Below are positions 33,201 to 44,213 of a stretch of 64,000 bases of DNA, in pieces. Every line of letters begins with the position of its first letter. Within the stretch, counting starts at the first letter, position 1. The stretch covers positions 5,199,468-5,263,467 of the forward strand of contig RPFO01000079.1 of NCBI GenBank assembly GCA_009746045.1, in the 5' to 3' direction. This stretch comes from Mesostigma viride. Lineage: Eukaryota > Streptophyta > Mesostigmatophyceae > Mesostigmatales > Mesostigmataceae. A program made the translations under genes and the position numbers. The notes under the pieces were generated by a model. That model had not been told where the DNA came from and searched no databases. It saw only the letters and a list, made by a program, of their open reading frames with translations.

Positions 33201-36200
33201 AATGAAGGGAACCTCCGCCAGCATTTGCCAGAGCACCTCAATTAATATGGAAAAATATAAAACATTAGTATGTGGCCATGGGTGGTCCATCTTTCACTGG
33301 CCTTAATAACAGATGCGCAGAGGGTTGGACCGGTAGAGACACGATATACGGCGTGTATCCCGTCAGCAATGGCGAGGCAAATGTGATGCATTTTTGAGGT
33401 CGCATCCTCGAGCAATTTAGTGTTGAGCCCTTCATATGGAATGTTGATCAAAGCAGCACAGGTGTAACTGGGGTTGCGCACGTGACACACACGCACTCAC
33501 AAACCGATCATAGACGCCCCCGGCAGGCATAGCAAGGAAAGAGCATGCTGGCACATGGTGCAACCCGCTGTTTGCTTGCCATCGATAAGAAGCTACATCT
33601 GTTCCAGGAGCTACTAGTAGCTCAGGATCAGAGCAGGCATCAAGAGGCCAATAGCACTGGCACGCGCACCTGTCGGGAGGGTTATGTAGCACAGTCACTC
33701 TAGAAATCTTCGTCGGGAGCACCAAAAGGACCAGCCAGTGGAGGGGACGTATCCACAGGATTCTCCAGCCAGATTAAACACACAATTTAAAACTACAGTT
33801 AGGCCGCGCCTGAGCCCTCACCTCCAGGAAGTTGCACTCGCCCTTGCTGTACAGGAGATAGAACGCCTCGGCCAGGTGGTAGTTCTCCAGCGGCGAGTGA
33901 TCGTTGTACATGGTCGCCAGCTCCTCCCGCGTACGACTCAGGAAGTCGTTGTTCACGCCTGCAAATGGGACCCAGTAGCCACGAGGTTTGAGGGTGGCAA
34001 AGCGTTTTAGGGTGGTCAGGTCCCTGCCAAGATAAGGAAATAGAACTAGCACAAAACCGCACAGGTAGTAGCAGGCGATCAGGCCAGAACCCAATTACTC
34101 AAAGATCTCAAAGATATAGAAGATTACAAAACTATCAACTAAATAAAACTGTTATTATTCATTTTACAGGGAAAACGGTTTGATTTCTTGCTGCCCAGAG
34201 CACACACAATTAGTTGCATGAACTCAAAGCAGATGTGGGTCGTATATATTTGGGGGCATCTCTACGTAGAAATAGTACCATGCTATCGGTGTATAGTAGG
34301 AGGCACAAATGGACCGTATGGTCTGCTAGAAATTTGTCTCGGCATTATAAGAGGCAAGTAGCAAGCTATCTGTCCAGTTGTCAGAATTAAATATAGTTCG
34401 AAAGGTAAGAAACAAGCATAGAGGAAGAGCACTCAATGTTTCTCCGCAAACAGTTTTCCTGCAGCCAAGATTGTCGTAGGGCCCTAGTGGGTGCCCTTCC
34501 ATGATTCAGCAGACAGCTGCTCACGCGCATGGTGCACCCATTGATGACTTGGATTGTTGTACGCGCACATATCCACAACAACGTGACCTGAAAAGGAGCG
34601 TTCGTGGCCTCCTACCTTCCACCGCCCCAAACCAAACCTGCGTGGGCAGCGGCACATGCCTGGATGCTTGTAGTCATGGATGAGCGCCGCACACACGATG
34701 GCGAGCTTGTCAATGCTGCGCAGGTGGTCACCCACGCCGCTGTAGGTGAGGAGGTGGAAGACGCTTGCGCTGACGTCAGCGATGTGGGCCGCGTTGTGGT
34801 AGGGGTTGTTATTCATCCCCCTGCATGCCAACAAGATATGTTAAAGGTGGGGTCAGTGGCACGGCAAAGCTGTGGGGATAGTGATCGACTAGTACATATA
34901 TAATGAGCCTCCGTAATTTATCATACTCAGTGACTAAATACAATGAGCGGAACATAATGCAAGCTCAGGTTCAAGCGTAAGCATGCCAGCGGGCCTGTTG
35001 TCAAGCTACAAACGACTACAGTTCACAAGGCAATATGAGGAATCCCTCATTAACCATCAGCTTCCACACCTGTGAGTTTCATTCCTCACCGAGTCCTGGC
35101 CAAACAAAAATCACGCCCAGGCTTTGAGAGGAGCCTTCGTGCACCTTGCCGAACAGTGTGCAAAGGCCACCCGCTGAGCAATCCAAAACCATTCTGGAAG
35201 TGCAGAGCATCGCTGTGGTTCTATCCATTGAGCATCGCTGCACCCCTGGCTGGGGCCCCTAGGAACATTCCTCACACAACAAAATGTGTCAAGAAACCCG
35301 ACATGCATACAACCGATGGCCGGACGCACACGGGGGCACGGTAGAGGCAAGGAGGGCCAGACGCTAGTGGCCAGCTATAATTAACGCTAGTGGTAAGCTG
35401 TAATGAACGCTACTGGCCAGCTATAGAGTGAACGTCGAGATACGCACGTGCATGCCTGTATTCTCGTTATGCGCCAACGAGGCAGTGCCTATGCACGATG
35501 GCAGCGTACCGTGAAATCTCCGAAAGAAAGTTCGCCAGCTTTTGTTCGTTGATGTCAAACTCCAGAATGAAGCCCGACCGGAAGAAGAGTGAGTAGCCTA
35601 CCAGGGGGATGGTCATCTCTCCGGCCGCTGCATCCAGCTCCAGCACATCGAAATTCCAACTTCCCAGCTGGCTGAGTGGCCCAACCTGGCGGCGTTGCTG
35701 TTCGGTGAAGGACGTGGGGCATTTACACAGTGTGGGCGCAGTCGACATTTGGTCCAAGCTTTGAGCTCTGGGACTGACCGCCAAGGCCTCGCTGGTATTG
35801 TTGGTACCCGAATCGAAGCTCAGGCTTCTCCGCAAGCCATTCTCGACCTGGGGTTCGTTGCCACCTGGCACCTCCCACACCTTGGGCACCGCGCACTGCG
35901 CGGTCAGCATGAGGGTTTTCAGCTCACACCTCTCAGTTGTGCCCCGGCTGCAGCGGCGGAGAGTAAAGAATCTGGTGCCCGCGCCACTGGTGATGCCAAT
36001 CGGCTTGACGGGCAACCCCTGAGGGTGCACCGCATGCTGACAGGGAAGCCGATGCTCCGACGTGGGCACGCCCGTTGCATGCCTGTTCTGGCCTGCGTCT
36101 GGCGTAGGGTGCATGTGCACGGCGAACTCCTCGTGAATGGGAGATGCAGCGGCCGCATGGGCTAACTTGTGCAAGGATGCATCCAGACGCAACGATGCCC

Positions 36201-39200
36201 TACCAGGCTTGCTGCTGTCGACATTGCGGCCGCTGCTGCTGCTGGCACTGCCCTCTGAGGACGGAGAGGTTTGTGAGGAGGTCATGGCACTAGTGCTTGT
36301 GTGGTCGGTTGTGCGCCGCCCCGTCGCAATGAGTGAGATCCACTTGCCCGTCTCGCTGTCGGCCAGGTCCCTCTTGGCGTCGGCGTCAGCAGACCGGATG
36401 TCGGACAGGAACTGCGGCTTGTGCAGGTCATCCGCCGTGATTAATACCTGCATCTGGTGCACTTGCTCGGGCGAAAGCGCACATCCCGGCTTCAGGCTCT
36501 TGATGATCATTGTCAGCTTCTCCAGGGGCGTGCCCATGTCCACATCGGGCCAGTCGTGCAGCTCGGTCAACGACTGCAGCTGTTCCCTCAATTCCTGCGC
36601 AATGTGCCGGGAAACGGTGCAGACAGATGGGGAGGAGGTTTGAGAAGGCATTCCAGAGACCTCATGTCTGGCCGGAGGATGGATTGAAAATGGATTGATG
36701 AGACATATGAACCACGACTTGCCGTCGTCATTAGTAGCTACAACTAAGTGTTGTCATCATAGCTACAATTAAGTGTTAGTAGTAGCTCTGCACACTGGCA
36801 CGTCCCCCTCCAGGCAGACGGTTCACCAGGGTGGTCATACCGGTGTGCCCAAAGGGTCACGGACCTGGACTTGGCGCTGGTTGTGTCTGCCATGAGGCTA
36901 TAGAAAAATAACAGGTGTTATTGTAAACTAAAGCCTCACGGCAGACACAGTGATATTACCTGAATGGCTCCATGTCTGTCAGGGCCTCGATAGATATTAA
37001 CGATGATGGAAAACATGAACGTTCTGTGACCAACTAGAGATGAACACGGCACAAGGCACAAACTCCATGAGGCATCGTTTGGCCTGAGGCCTTGGTTGCA
37101 CACACCCACGCCAAGACCTAGCCGGGCTTTGTGGCACTGCCAGGCGGATTGAGGGCTTCCATGGCCATCCAAGGCAACATGTAGCCGATGCCTTGGGACA
37201 CGTATCCACGAGCTGATTCGAGAGTTCCTTAAAACTTTTAGTTCTTACAGAGTTGAACTGTTGCCCTCATAGTCAGGCAATATGACTGCGCGTTGTGTTC
37301 ACAGCACATCGATCCATGAGTAGATAAACCGCGACCGCATGGTGCAAGCAGATTCGTGCCTTGTTGAGTCACAACACCTCAGCCATACGCCAGATACCAC
37401 TCGCTGGTCGCTTTCTGTGCTGCAGCCTGTACACCAGGTAGACTCACCTTGTTGGCCTCCGCTGCCTCGCCCAAGCCCTTCTCCTGGGCGCGCAGTGTCC
37501 GGCTGACGAAGATGGTGGAGATGCATATTCTGATCAGACACTCCGCAAAGGTGAAAACCTTTGCGTTCAGTGCCAGGCCGCGGAAAACGCGGAAAACGCG
37601 ATCTGCAAATGAATCCGACCGGAATCGAACTGGGGCCAGCATAACCACGAGCTGCAGACCCTCAAACACCAGGGGCATTGAATGCACGTAGTGGCTACCC
37701 TCGCTCCCCAGATGCGCTTCCGTTTCAATTGGCCGCGTGAACAGCTCTCCTCCATAGGTTTCGTTCAAGAACCTGGACAGGAAGGGTTGTCATCGTGGGC
37801 CCCCCATATAAAGTGGCAATCAGAGGGGCCAACGCTCGCATGAGCCATGCTTGTCCAGACCAGGGAAAACGTGAAAAAGCAATGACGATAATACACCTTC
37901 AAATATGTGCTCAGATAGCATTTAGAACCGCCTGCTTGGCTGGTTTGAAGCAAGAAACTGGCCGTTGGTTTGAAGTGAATCGGACCCATTTCCGGTCGCA
38001 GCACCCTGCGATATCCTGGACTAGTCATCGATGTTGGGGCAAACAACGCTGGAAGTGGCACTAGTCATCAAGGTTGGGGCAAAACAGTGGCACAGGTGCA
38101 ATGCCACTTGAAGTGTACCTAGGCAACCCGACCTCGTGAACTATGGCCCAACCCGGGCACTATCCTGACTTGAGGGCAGAGCGAGGGTATTTGATGGCCA
38201 ACTCGAGAGGCTATCCGCTGCCAAGACCACCCTGGAATGTTTCATGGGGTGGCTCTAAGGGCACGTGACCGGTCGGCCGTGGGTGGGTGAGTACAGTGGA
38301 TCGTTTGGTCGCCAGGCACGGTTAGATGCCAGTGTGTGTGCGGGTGGGTGGGTGGGGGCTCATGCGTGCATGCCTGGATAGGTACCTGCAGGGTGGGAAG
38401 GTGGGATACTTGGGCAGGCAGGCCTATGGCGTACGCCTGCGGTGCTTGGGGTTTGAGATCGCAAAAACATACGCATGACGGCAGGCAAACAGCGCAATGC
38501 ATGACGACAACCCGACCGACAACAACAACTACACTGACATTCTGGTGACCTTGACCACTATACAGAGCGAAGCCTGGGCAACTCTCTGGCTATGTTTAAG
38601 TTGGAAAGGGCCACTCTTGACGGCCAAAAGGTTTCTTGCCTTGCCGCCTCCCGCGTGACTTCGTCTGTGGAATTCACCGCCGACAAGAGCGTGGGCCGCT
38701 GCCCCGCGACCGCAGGCGGCGCAAACATCGATCCATTGGATGCCGACAGGATGTTCAGCCGCGGTCCCTCAGCGATGCATATGCGGCCGCCGAAGACCTG
38801 CACCGCGCTGGTGGCTTGGATGTATGCTTGCAGCCGCCTCGAGAGAGCAGCCACAGCCAGGACTGCCACTTGCTCCCCTAGCTCCCCCTTGAAGCTAGAG
38901 GCGGCAAACAGCGCGGGCTCCAGTGCCGATGGCGCTGGCATGATTGGTGCATGACATCATGCAGGATGGCCAATGGCTCAGGTGTGCAGATGTCAAAAAT
39001 AGTAGGAAATCCCAGGCGTTATCGTTCCCATGCTGCATTCAGAGGAACCATGTTGATCAATCAACCTAGTTAGCGTAAAAAATCGCAGTGCCAGGCCTCT
39101 ACTAAAGATTTATGGTGCCTTTAGGGTTGGATTCATGGTGCACCGCTCAATTTGCGACGACCCAAATTAAAGGGCATGAATTGAGCTTACATTGTGAGCG

Positions 39201-41522
39201 AGTTACTGTAGTTACTACGTGTAAGAGGTAGCCAATTAACATTGGTCGGTAAACATGCGTTGGGGTGAGATGGGTGCACTTTCAACCACAGCCGCATTTT
39301 ACAAAGCCACGCACGTGTGCATTCTCATGTCCAGATGTGTGTGAGGAGCGGTGCAGCCATACCAGCTGGTGCTGGCATGAACCATTGCAGTGACTTCTAG
39401 ACACGTCACCAGCGCAAAGAGGCTTCAGTTCCTTGATGGTTTGAGCAAGGGATACGCATGGGGACCTGCACAACACAGGCTGTAACATACCCAAGTCCGA
39501 TAATACTTCAACTTGTTAATAACTTTATTCCTAACTTCTATAAGACACTGCAAAGCGTGCACACAATTGAAGTAGAAAACCCGTGACATAATTTTCTGTT
39601 GGGTAATTATTGCTGGCCTATGTGACTCGCTGACCATAGCTCATAATCCTGATCGAATACCATGATTCAGCCAAGAGATCTTCATAACCATGTTACTACT
39701 AGTAGCTTCGTACATAACTTTGGCCCTGAGGAATCATGGATATCTGAAACAGCAGCGATGATGCCTGACCCGGCAGTGTTATATGGACCTAGGGAAACAG
39801 CATACACTGCATGCTGCCAGCCACTGAACCACGCACTAGTACGCCTAAACTGCGAGTTACTCACACATGGCCATGTAGATATTTACTCCGCCTCTTCTGG
39901 TATTCTTCCCCAGCGTCCAGGCGACGCTGCTCAGGGGGGGCACCGTGGGCGGGATGTACACTTTAGGGTCCAACACGGGGGGGCACGACCCCGTCGCGCA
40001 CAGTTTCACCATGGAGCCGTTGAGCAGAGGAAGACCATTTTCATCCGGGACATACCCGTACGCGAGGGCCAGGGTGTCGTTGGCTGGTGCAGGGACCGCG
40101 ACCATCTGGCGGTTACCTAACAGATGGACCTCGGGGCCGTCCCGTCGGTACGCCAGGAACAGGCCGTCCGCCGAGATCATGTGCATGCTGGGCACGTCAA
40201 GGTTGGTGGAGAAGGTGCCCCACAGCACGGGCAGGATCACGCGTGTGACGTTCTCGCGCGTGAAGCGCAGCCCCAGCCCGTCCAGCGAGCGGTAGACGGT
40301 GGCGGATGCATCGGCGACATGAGCCATCAGCTCCTGAGGTGGCCCGGGGAGGGAGCAACAAGGGATGGCTATACAAGAAGTCCAAGTCACGTAGCCATGA
40401 TGCAGTTGCAGGATGGCATTGCTCGGGTCTCACGAGAAAAACTTAAATGTTGATCCATCATCCAGCAGCACAGCAGCTTACAGACTGTCGGCCATGCACA
40501 TGCACGGAATGCTTGCACTGAATCTGAGGGAGGACACCACATAGATGGCCGGGAGCGGAGCAACTCGGGAGGATAATCGGGGGGTTTTCATCGTGTGCTG
40601 TTGATTGGCAGCAATGACACAGACCCATGCTTGGTAAAGGCACACCAATCATTGTTCCTGAATGCTCTGTCACAAACAGAAATTGCAGCCGACAGGGGCT
40701 GATACATGGTGGTACCGTACAGGCAAGGTGCATTGACCTTTTTTCCATGATTTAAAACTTGTTTCCTTACTGCAGAAGGCCGCTATACTAAGGTAATAAT
40801 AAACCTAAGATTCACTGCAGCAATCGTTGCTGAAGTGCATGCATTTCAGGGCTTATCGAATTGCATGATATCATGAGAGGATCACCATGGGTGAAACTGG
40901 CCCGAAAGTCTGACAGTAGAATGCCAGAAATATGTGTTCTATTCAGCAGAGGCAGGACTATAGCTAGTGCACAAATACTGCAACAAGGTATGCAAAGTAC
41001 TATGAAAAGAAGACAGAAATGTGCTCTGACAGCTCGTTCAATTTTAAAGAAAAAGAGCAAACAACTTTGCTGCTGTATGTGTGTGCCTTAGACTAGCCCA
41101 TGGCAGCGACCAGTGAGGCTGCAACTGGAAGCAAAGTTTACCGGATCACAGGCGCGCGCCACATGCAACAAGATCTACTGAGTTACCTTCAGTTTCGCCA
41201 TTGCGCCTTGAGTCACGTCCATTCGAAGTTGCGTCGACATAAAGTCTAGCGATTCGTGCATAGCATCTAAAGACACCTTCCAGGTTAGCAAGGCAGTAAT
41301 CATGATAACTGTACAGAGAGCGAATAAAAGCACTAAACGCGCCGTGTTAATTACGAGGCGATCATGGGAGCGAAAACCTCGGTTCAGTGACGTGATCTGC
41401 ATTGCAGCGTATTGGCAGCTGCAGCTAATTGTTGTCGACATGCAAGTGATGCACCTAGCTCTTTGCAGATTTGCCGGCACTTTCTGCAAATCATATTTGC
41501 CCGCCCCACTTCCAGATTTCAT
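27229..41522 (-). CDS. transmembrane class-I 3',5'-cyclic-nucleotide phosphodiesterase, minus copy (12 exons)
   Basis: Predicted to hydrolyse cAMP and/or cGMP at a membrane. Exons: 41522-41187, 40333-39865, 38934-38640, 37772-37448, 36594-35510, 34820-34660, 33958-33822, 33182-32989, 32238-32165, 31187-31114 (perhaps to 31110), 27915-27869, 27321-27229; about 1097 residues. TM1 is in exon 1 ([18 protein letters not shown]). Exons 2-4 encode a dCache-like ectodomain. Catalytic motifs: [11 protein letters not shown] and HDYKHPGVNNDFL (the class-I PDE metal signature), [41 protein letters not shown] with the invariant Gln, and [14 protein letters not shown]. In exon 4, 106 nt encoding TM2 are replaced in frame by a SINE-like sequence. 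Introns 3 and 6 use GC donors. The start is uncertain: a second Met sits 41 residues in. Substrate preference cannot be told. Confidence 0.93.
28363..28403 (+). repeat. interstitial telomere-like TTTAGGG repeat
   Basis: About six TTTAGGG-type units with one variant (GTGTAGGG), in intron 10 of the minus PDE gene. TTTAGGG is the plant and many-algae telomere type. Confidence 0.92.
28841..29054 (+). mobile_element. LINE B copy B2 (214-bp 3' fragment)
   Basis: Matches the last part of B1: GAGGATAGCCGCTACACTAC, then the [11 protein letters not shown]-terminus and stop, the 3' UTR with TACTCCGTGGCA and CGCATGACACGCAAGTACT, and an AACTAACTTACTTA tail. It is heavily 5'-truncated and lies in intron 10 of the minus PDE gene, antisense to it. 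Confidence 0.92.
29306..29545. repeat. (CCACG)n(GCACG)n pentanucleotide array
   Basis: About 32 CCACG units, then about 12 GCACG units, then three CCCACG units. The switch between unit types is clean (near 29466). It lies in intron 10 of the minus PDE gene. All long frames across it are artefacts. Confidence 0.98.
30181..30200 (-). repeat. short inverted telomere-like patch
   Basis: Contains TAAACCCTACACCCTAAA, the exact reverse complement of the variant block TTTAGGGTGTAGGGTTTA at about 28371-28388. Confidence 0.85.
30481..30611. repeat. (GGT)n followed by (GTGCT)n
   Basis: About 17 GGT units (30481-30533), then GTAACG and about 15 GTGCT units (30536-30611), with further imperfect GGT and GGGGCT repeats on both sides. 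In intron 10 of the minus PDE gene. Confidence 0.97.
31938..32050. repeat. GGGGC-rich tract in intron 9 of the minus PDE gene
   Basis: Short irregular GGGGCCGG/GGGGCGG repeats, C-rich on the gene strand. G-quadruplex potential is high. Confidence 0.9.
37529..37634 (-). mobile_element. SINE-like fragment forming part of PDE exon 4
   Basis: This 106-nt stretch matches the first part of the repeats at 61321 and 61714 (plus-strand reading TCTGATCAGACACTCCGCAA to GGAATCGAACTGGG). Read with the gene it begins at the B-box-like AGTTCGATTCC. Flanking exon sequence matches the plus copy right up to both ends (GCTGGC and ATATGCATCTCC). The frame stays open: [14 protein letters not shown] to [12 protein letters not shown]. 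Confidence 0.92.
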
Positions 41523-44213
41523 TTCAATAGACGTAGCTAGGGGCGCAGGTGCCCGCGTTAGTAATATGCACGTATAAAACTTTGATATTTCATCCTCGTG
41601 AATTAGCTGCAGTAGTACGCGTACTCATATATATAATACTTAATATATTGATCAGCCCAGCTGTAGTTGACTACTACAATTATTATAATTATAGGTAGCT
41701 AGCTGTTACAAAAAAAATAAACGACGAGTTGGGCCGGCGTTAACGACGTGCATGCCTGATGCTGAAATGTATGATCAATTAATATATACTAGCCCTAGTA
41801 CGTTGCCGCGTCCAACGATAGTTGTAAGTACAACGTCCTGATCATGAGCTTATGGGTTAAGGTCCAGCTTATAGCTAGCTACGTATACTGTAGTAGTACT
41901 TGTTCGCATGCGCCTTGATGTGCATACAATATGGATGCGAAGCCCGCGACTTTTTTATATTGCATCGTTTGCACGAATACATATTGCATGCACAGGTCGC
42001 TAGCGCGCTGCAGATTATTCTTCCAATCGATCCTGCAGGGCTCCTGGCACATTCCATGATCGTAAACCATATACTATATAACAGTTATGTGTAATAACGT
42101 GCGTAGTTAACGTATAATCCCCAGTTCAACTAATGAATGCATGCGCATATGCATGCGTTGGCACAGCAAGCTAGCGCATAGCAGCGAAGTGGTGGATTAC
42201 TTCGGATAAAGGGGGGAGCTTGATCCTTTTGAATGTCGTGTTGATCAATTTATAGTGCTGGTTTTATGTTGTATGTGATGAGGCCGTCGGGCTGCTTAAT
42301 CACGTGCTCTTGAGTCAGGTTATTTATATGCGAGCCAGCCAGAAATTTAACGTACACGGCTACAAATTTCCACCTCCATTGATATCCATCGTCCTAAACA
42401 ACTCGACAAACGCGCATATTACAGCTCGAGCTACACTTGAGGCTGTGAGGGCTTAGGCTGAATCTCCCACAGCGTTTCGCCAGTTCTTCAAACTCCGTGC
42501 TCCGCCAGATTTTTTGCCGGCCACCCGAATGATGCCGACACCAAAGTCCTGCCGAGCTAATTTATGTCAGCCCAACCCGCAGATTCAGTTTGACCGTATC
42601 TAGATCCTATAATTTGACAGTCTGTTCAATGACATGGACGGTCGAAAATAAAAATTCTTTCAATATGTCAATCAGTTAGTCAGTTGGATGGTGCCCACGC
42701 CGCACATGGGCATCTATACCGGCCGAGGGCCGGAATGTATTTAGTGTATCGGATTGTACTAGGGAACGTGACGTGGACGGTTGCATCATCAGTTACACCT
42801 GCGCTGAAGCATCATTGTCCGGAGAATCGATATGCCTGGACCGTGAACGGATTCTGTTCCTATCCCAGTCCTGCCATAGATTTTGTTGTTGTTGTTGTTG
42901 TCGTTGTTGTTGTTGTTGCCCACGCCGCACATGAGGAACAGAGGCTAGTCAATCTTTACCAGGCGACGCGCCGTAAGACTGGAGCGATCAGGACCGTATC
43001 AACGACACGTTATTCATTGGTTTAGGACTGCGGTATTGCCATGTGAAGCCCCGCAATCCATCCTTTGGCGACCGCAATCTGATCATGACTCCTCCGCCTG
43101 ACAAATCGAGCTTGACTTTTGAGCTACAGTAGCCCCAGTCTACGATACTGTAGTAGACCGGTTTCCCGCCAACTGTTTCAACTGACTGAGATTGGCTGAC
43201 AGCTGTAATTGGGTCTTTAATAAGTGTAATCAAGTAACGTGCGTGTTTGCAACTTGCCCGTTGAAACTCTACGGCGGAGCCAATTTTCGGAAGAACCTCA
43301 CCCTTATGCTTGCAAATTCGGGACAAATTCGGTGGATGTATGTATGGATGTATGTATGTATGGATGGATTGACGGATTTTCATCCCCTATTCCTATGTTT
43401 TCTCACGTGTACGGCCTTATAAGCTTCGCCAATTCTGGCGAACCTGACGGTTCTTCCGAAAATTGGCTCCGCCTGATAAATGGCTGTAGGGATAAGATAA
43501 TACTTACAAGTGACAGCTGTAATTCTCTGCTGCTGATTGCTGCGTTGGATCCAACAACAACAACAACAACAACAGCTGTACACCGTTGTGTTGTTTTTGT
43601 CGATTCCTACAACGCACACCCATTCTGAAAAAAAAAATAAAAAAAAAATGTACGTACAACAACAAAAATTATTTCTGCTGCCCATGGTGCCCACTGCCCA
43701 CGTGCGGCGTGCATGCGGTTAATAGTACTATGCGAATCGATGAAACAACAACAACAACATGGTCAGCAGAAATTCGACTACGTATACACCGCTGTAGTGT
43801 GATACGCATCGAATATCGAAGGGGAATTAGAAATCCGCCGCGGGTGACAGGATAGTTTCGACGTAAATGTATATTTTGCCGCAGGTCATGAGCAAGGTTA
43901 GCAGCTGGCGTCAGATGTGTCACCAACCAACTCACCATGGATGCATGTTATGCATGTTTTGATGTATAAAACGAAGTTCGCAGCTGTACTACTAGACGAC
44001 ATTGCAGTCAGCAGGCGCGCCGTTTTGAGCTGATATTATATTGACAGTAGTACGTTGATTTATTATATATTTAGTACGCGGACTGTCTCATCATGAGCTT
44101 TGGGACTGCGGGTTAGTCCGTTTTGGATCAGAAAGTGCCGAAACAAACGACGTCGGCGAGTCGGCAATAGGTCGAACAGCTAGCGCTAGCGGCGGCTGCC
44201 ATTTGATGCAGTA
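41523..44213. promoter_or_regulatory. shared upstream region between the two divergent PDE genes
   Basis: About 2.7 kb separate the two start codons, so both promoters should lie here. Sequence is AT-rich with many CTAG and TGCATG motifs. GTT repeats at 42883-42918 face CAA repeats at 43553-43575 and 43746-43759. GTGCCCACGCCGCACATG-like blocks at about 42690 and 42918 face a reversed relative near 43700. No coding region was found. Promoter activity is inferred from position. Confidence 0.5.
43273..43473. mobile_element. possible 201-bp MITE with 25-bp inverted repeats
   Basis: The first 25 bp (GGCGGAGCCAATTTTCGG plus AAGAACC) are the exact reverse complement of the last 25 bp (43449-43473). 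The interior has no coding capacity. A clear target-site duplication was not seen. It could be a DNA-transposon derivative or simply a large hairpin. Confidence 0.55.

Noticed and set aside
35695-36643. Plus-strand frames of 156 and 168 codons
   Set aside because: They are antisense shadows of PDE exon 5 on the minus strand, where coding is confirmed by the paralogue.
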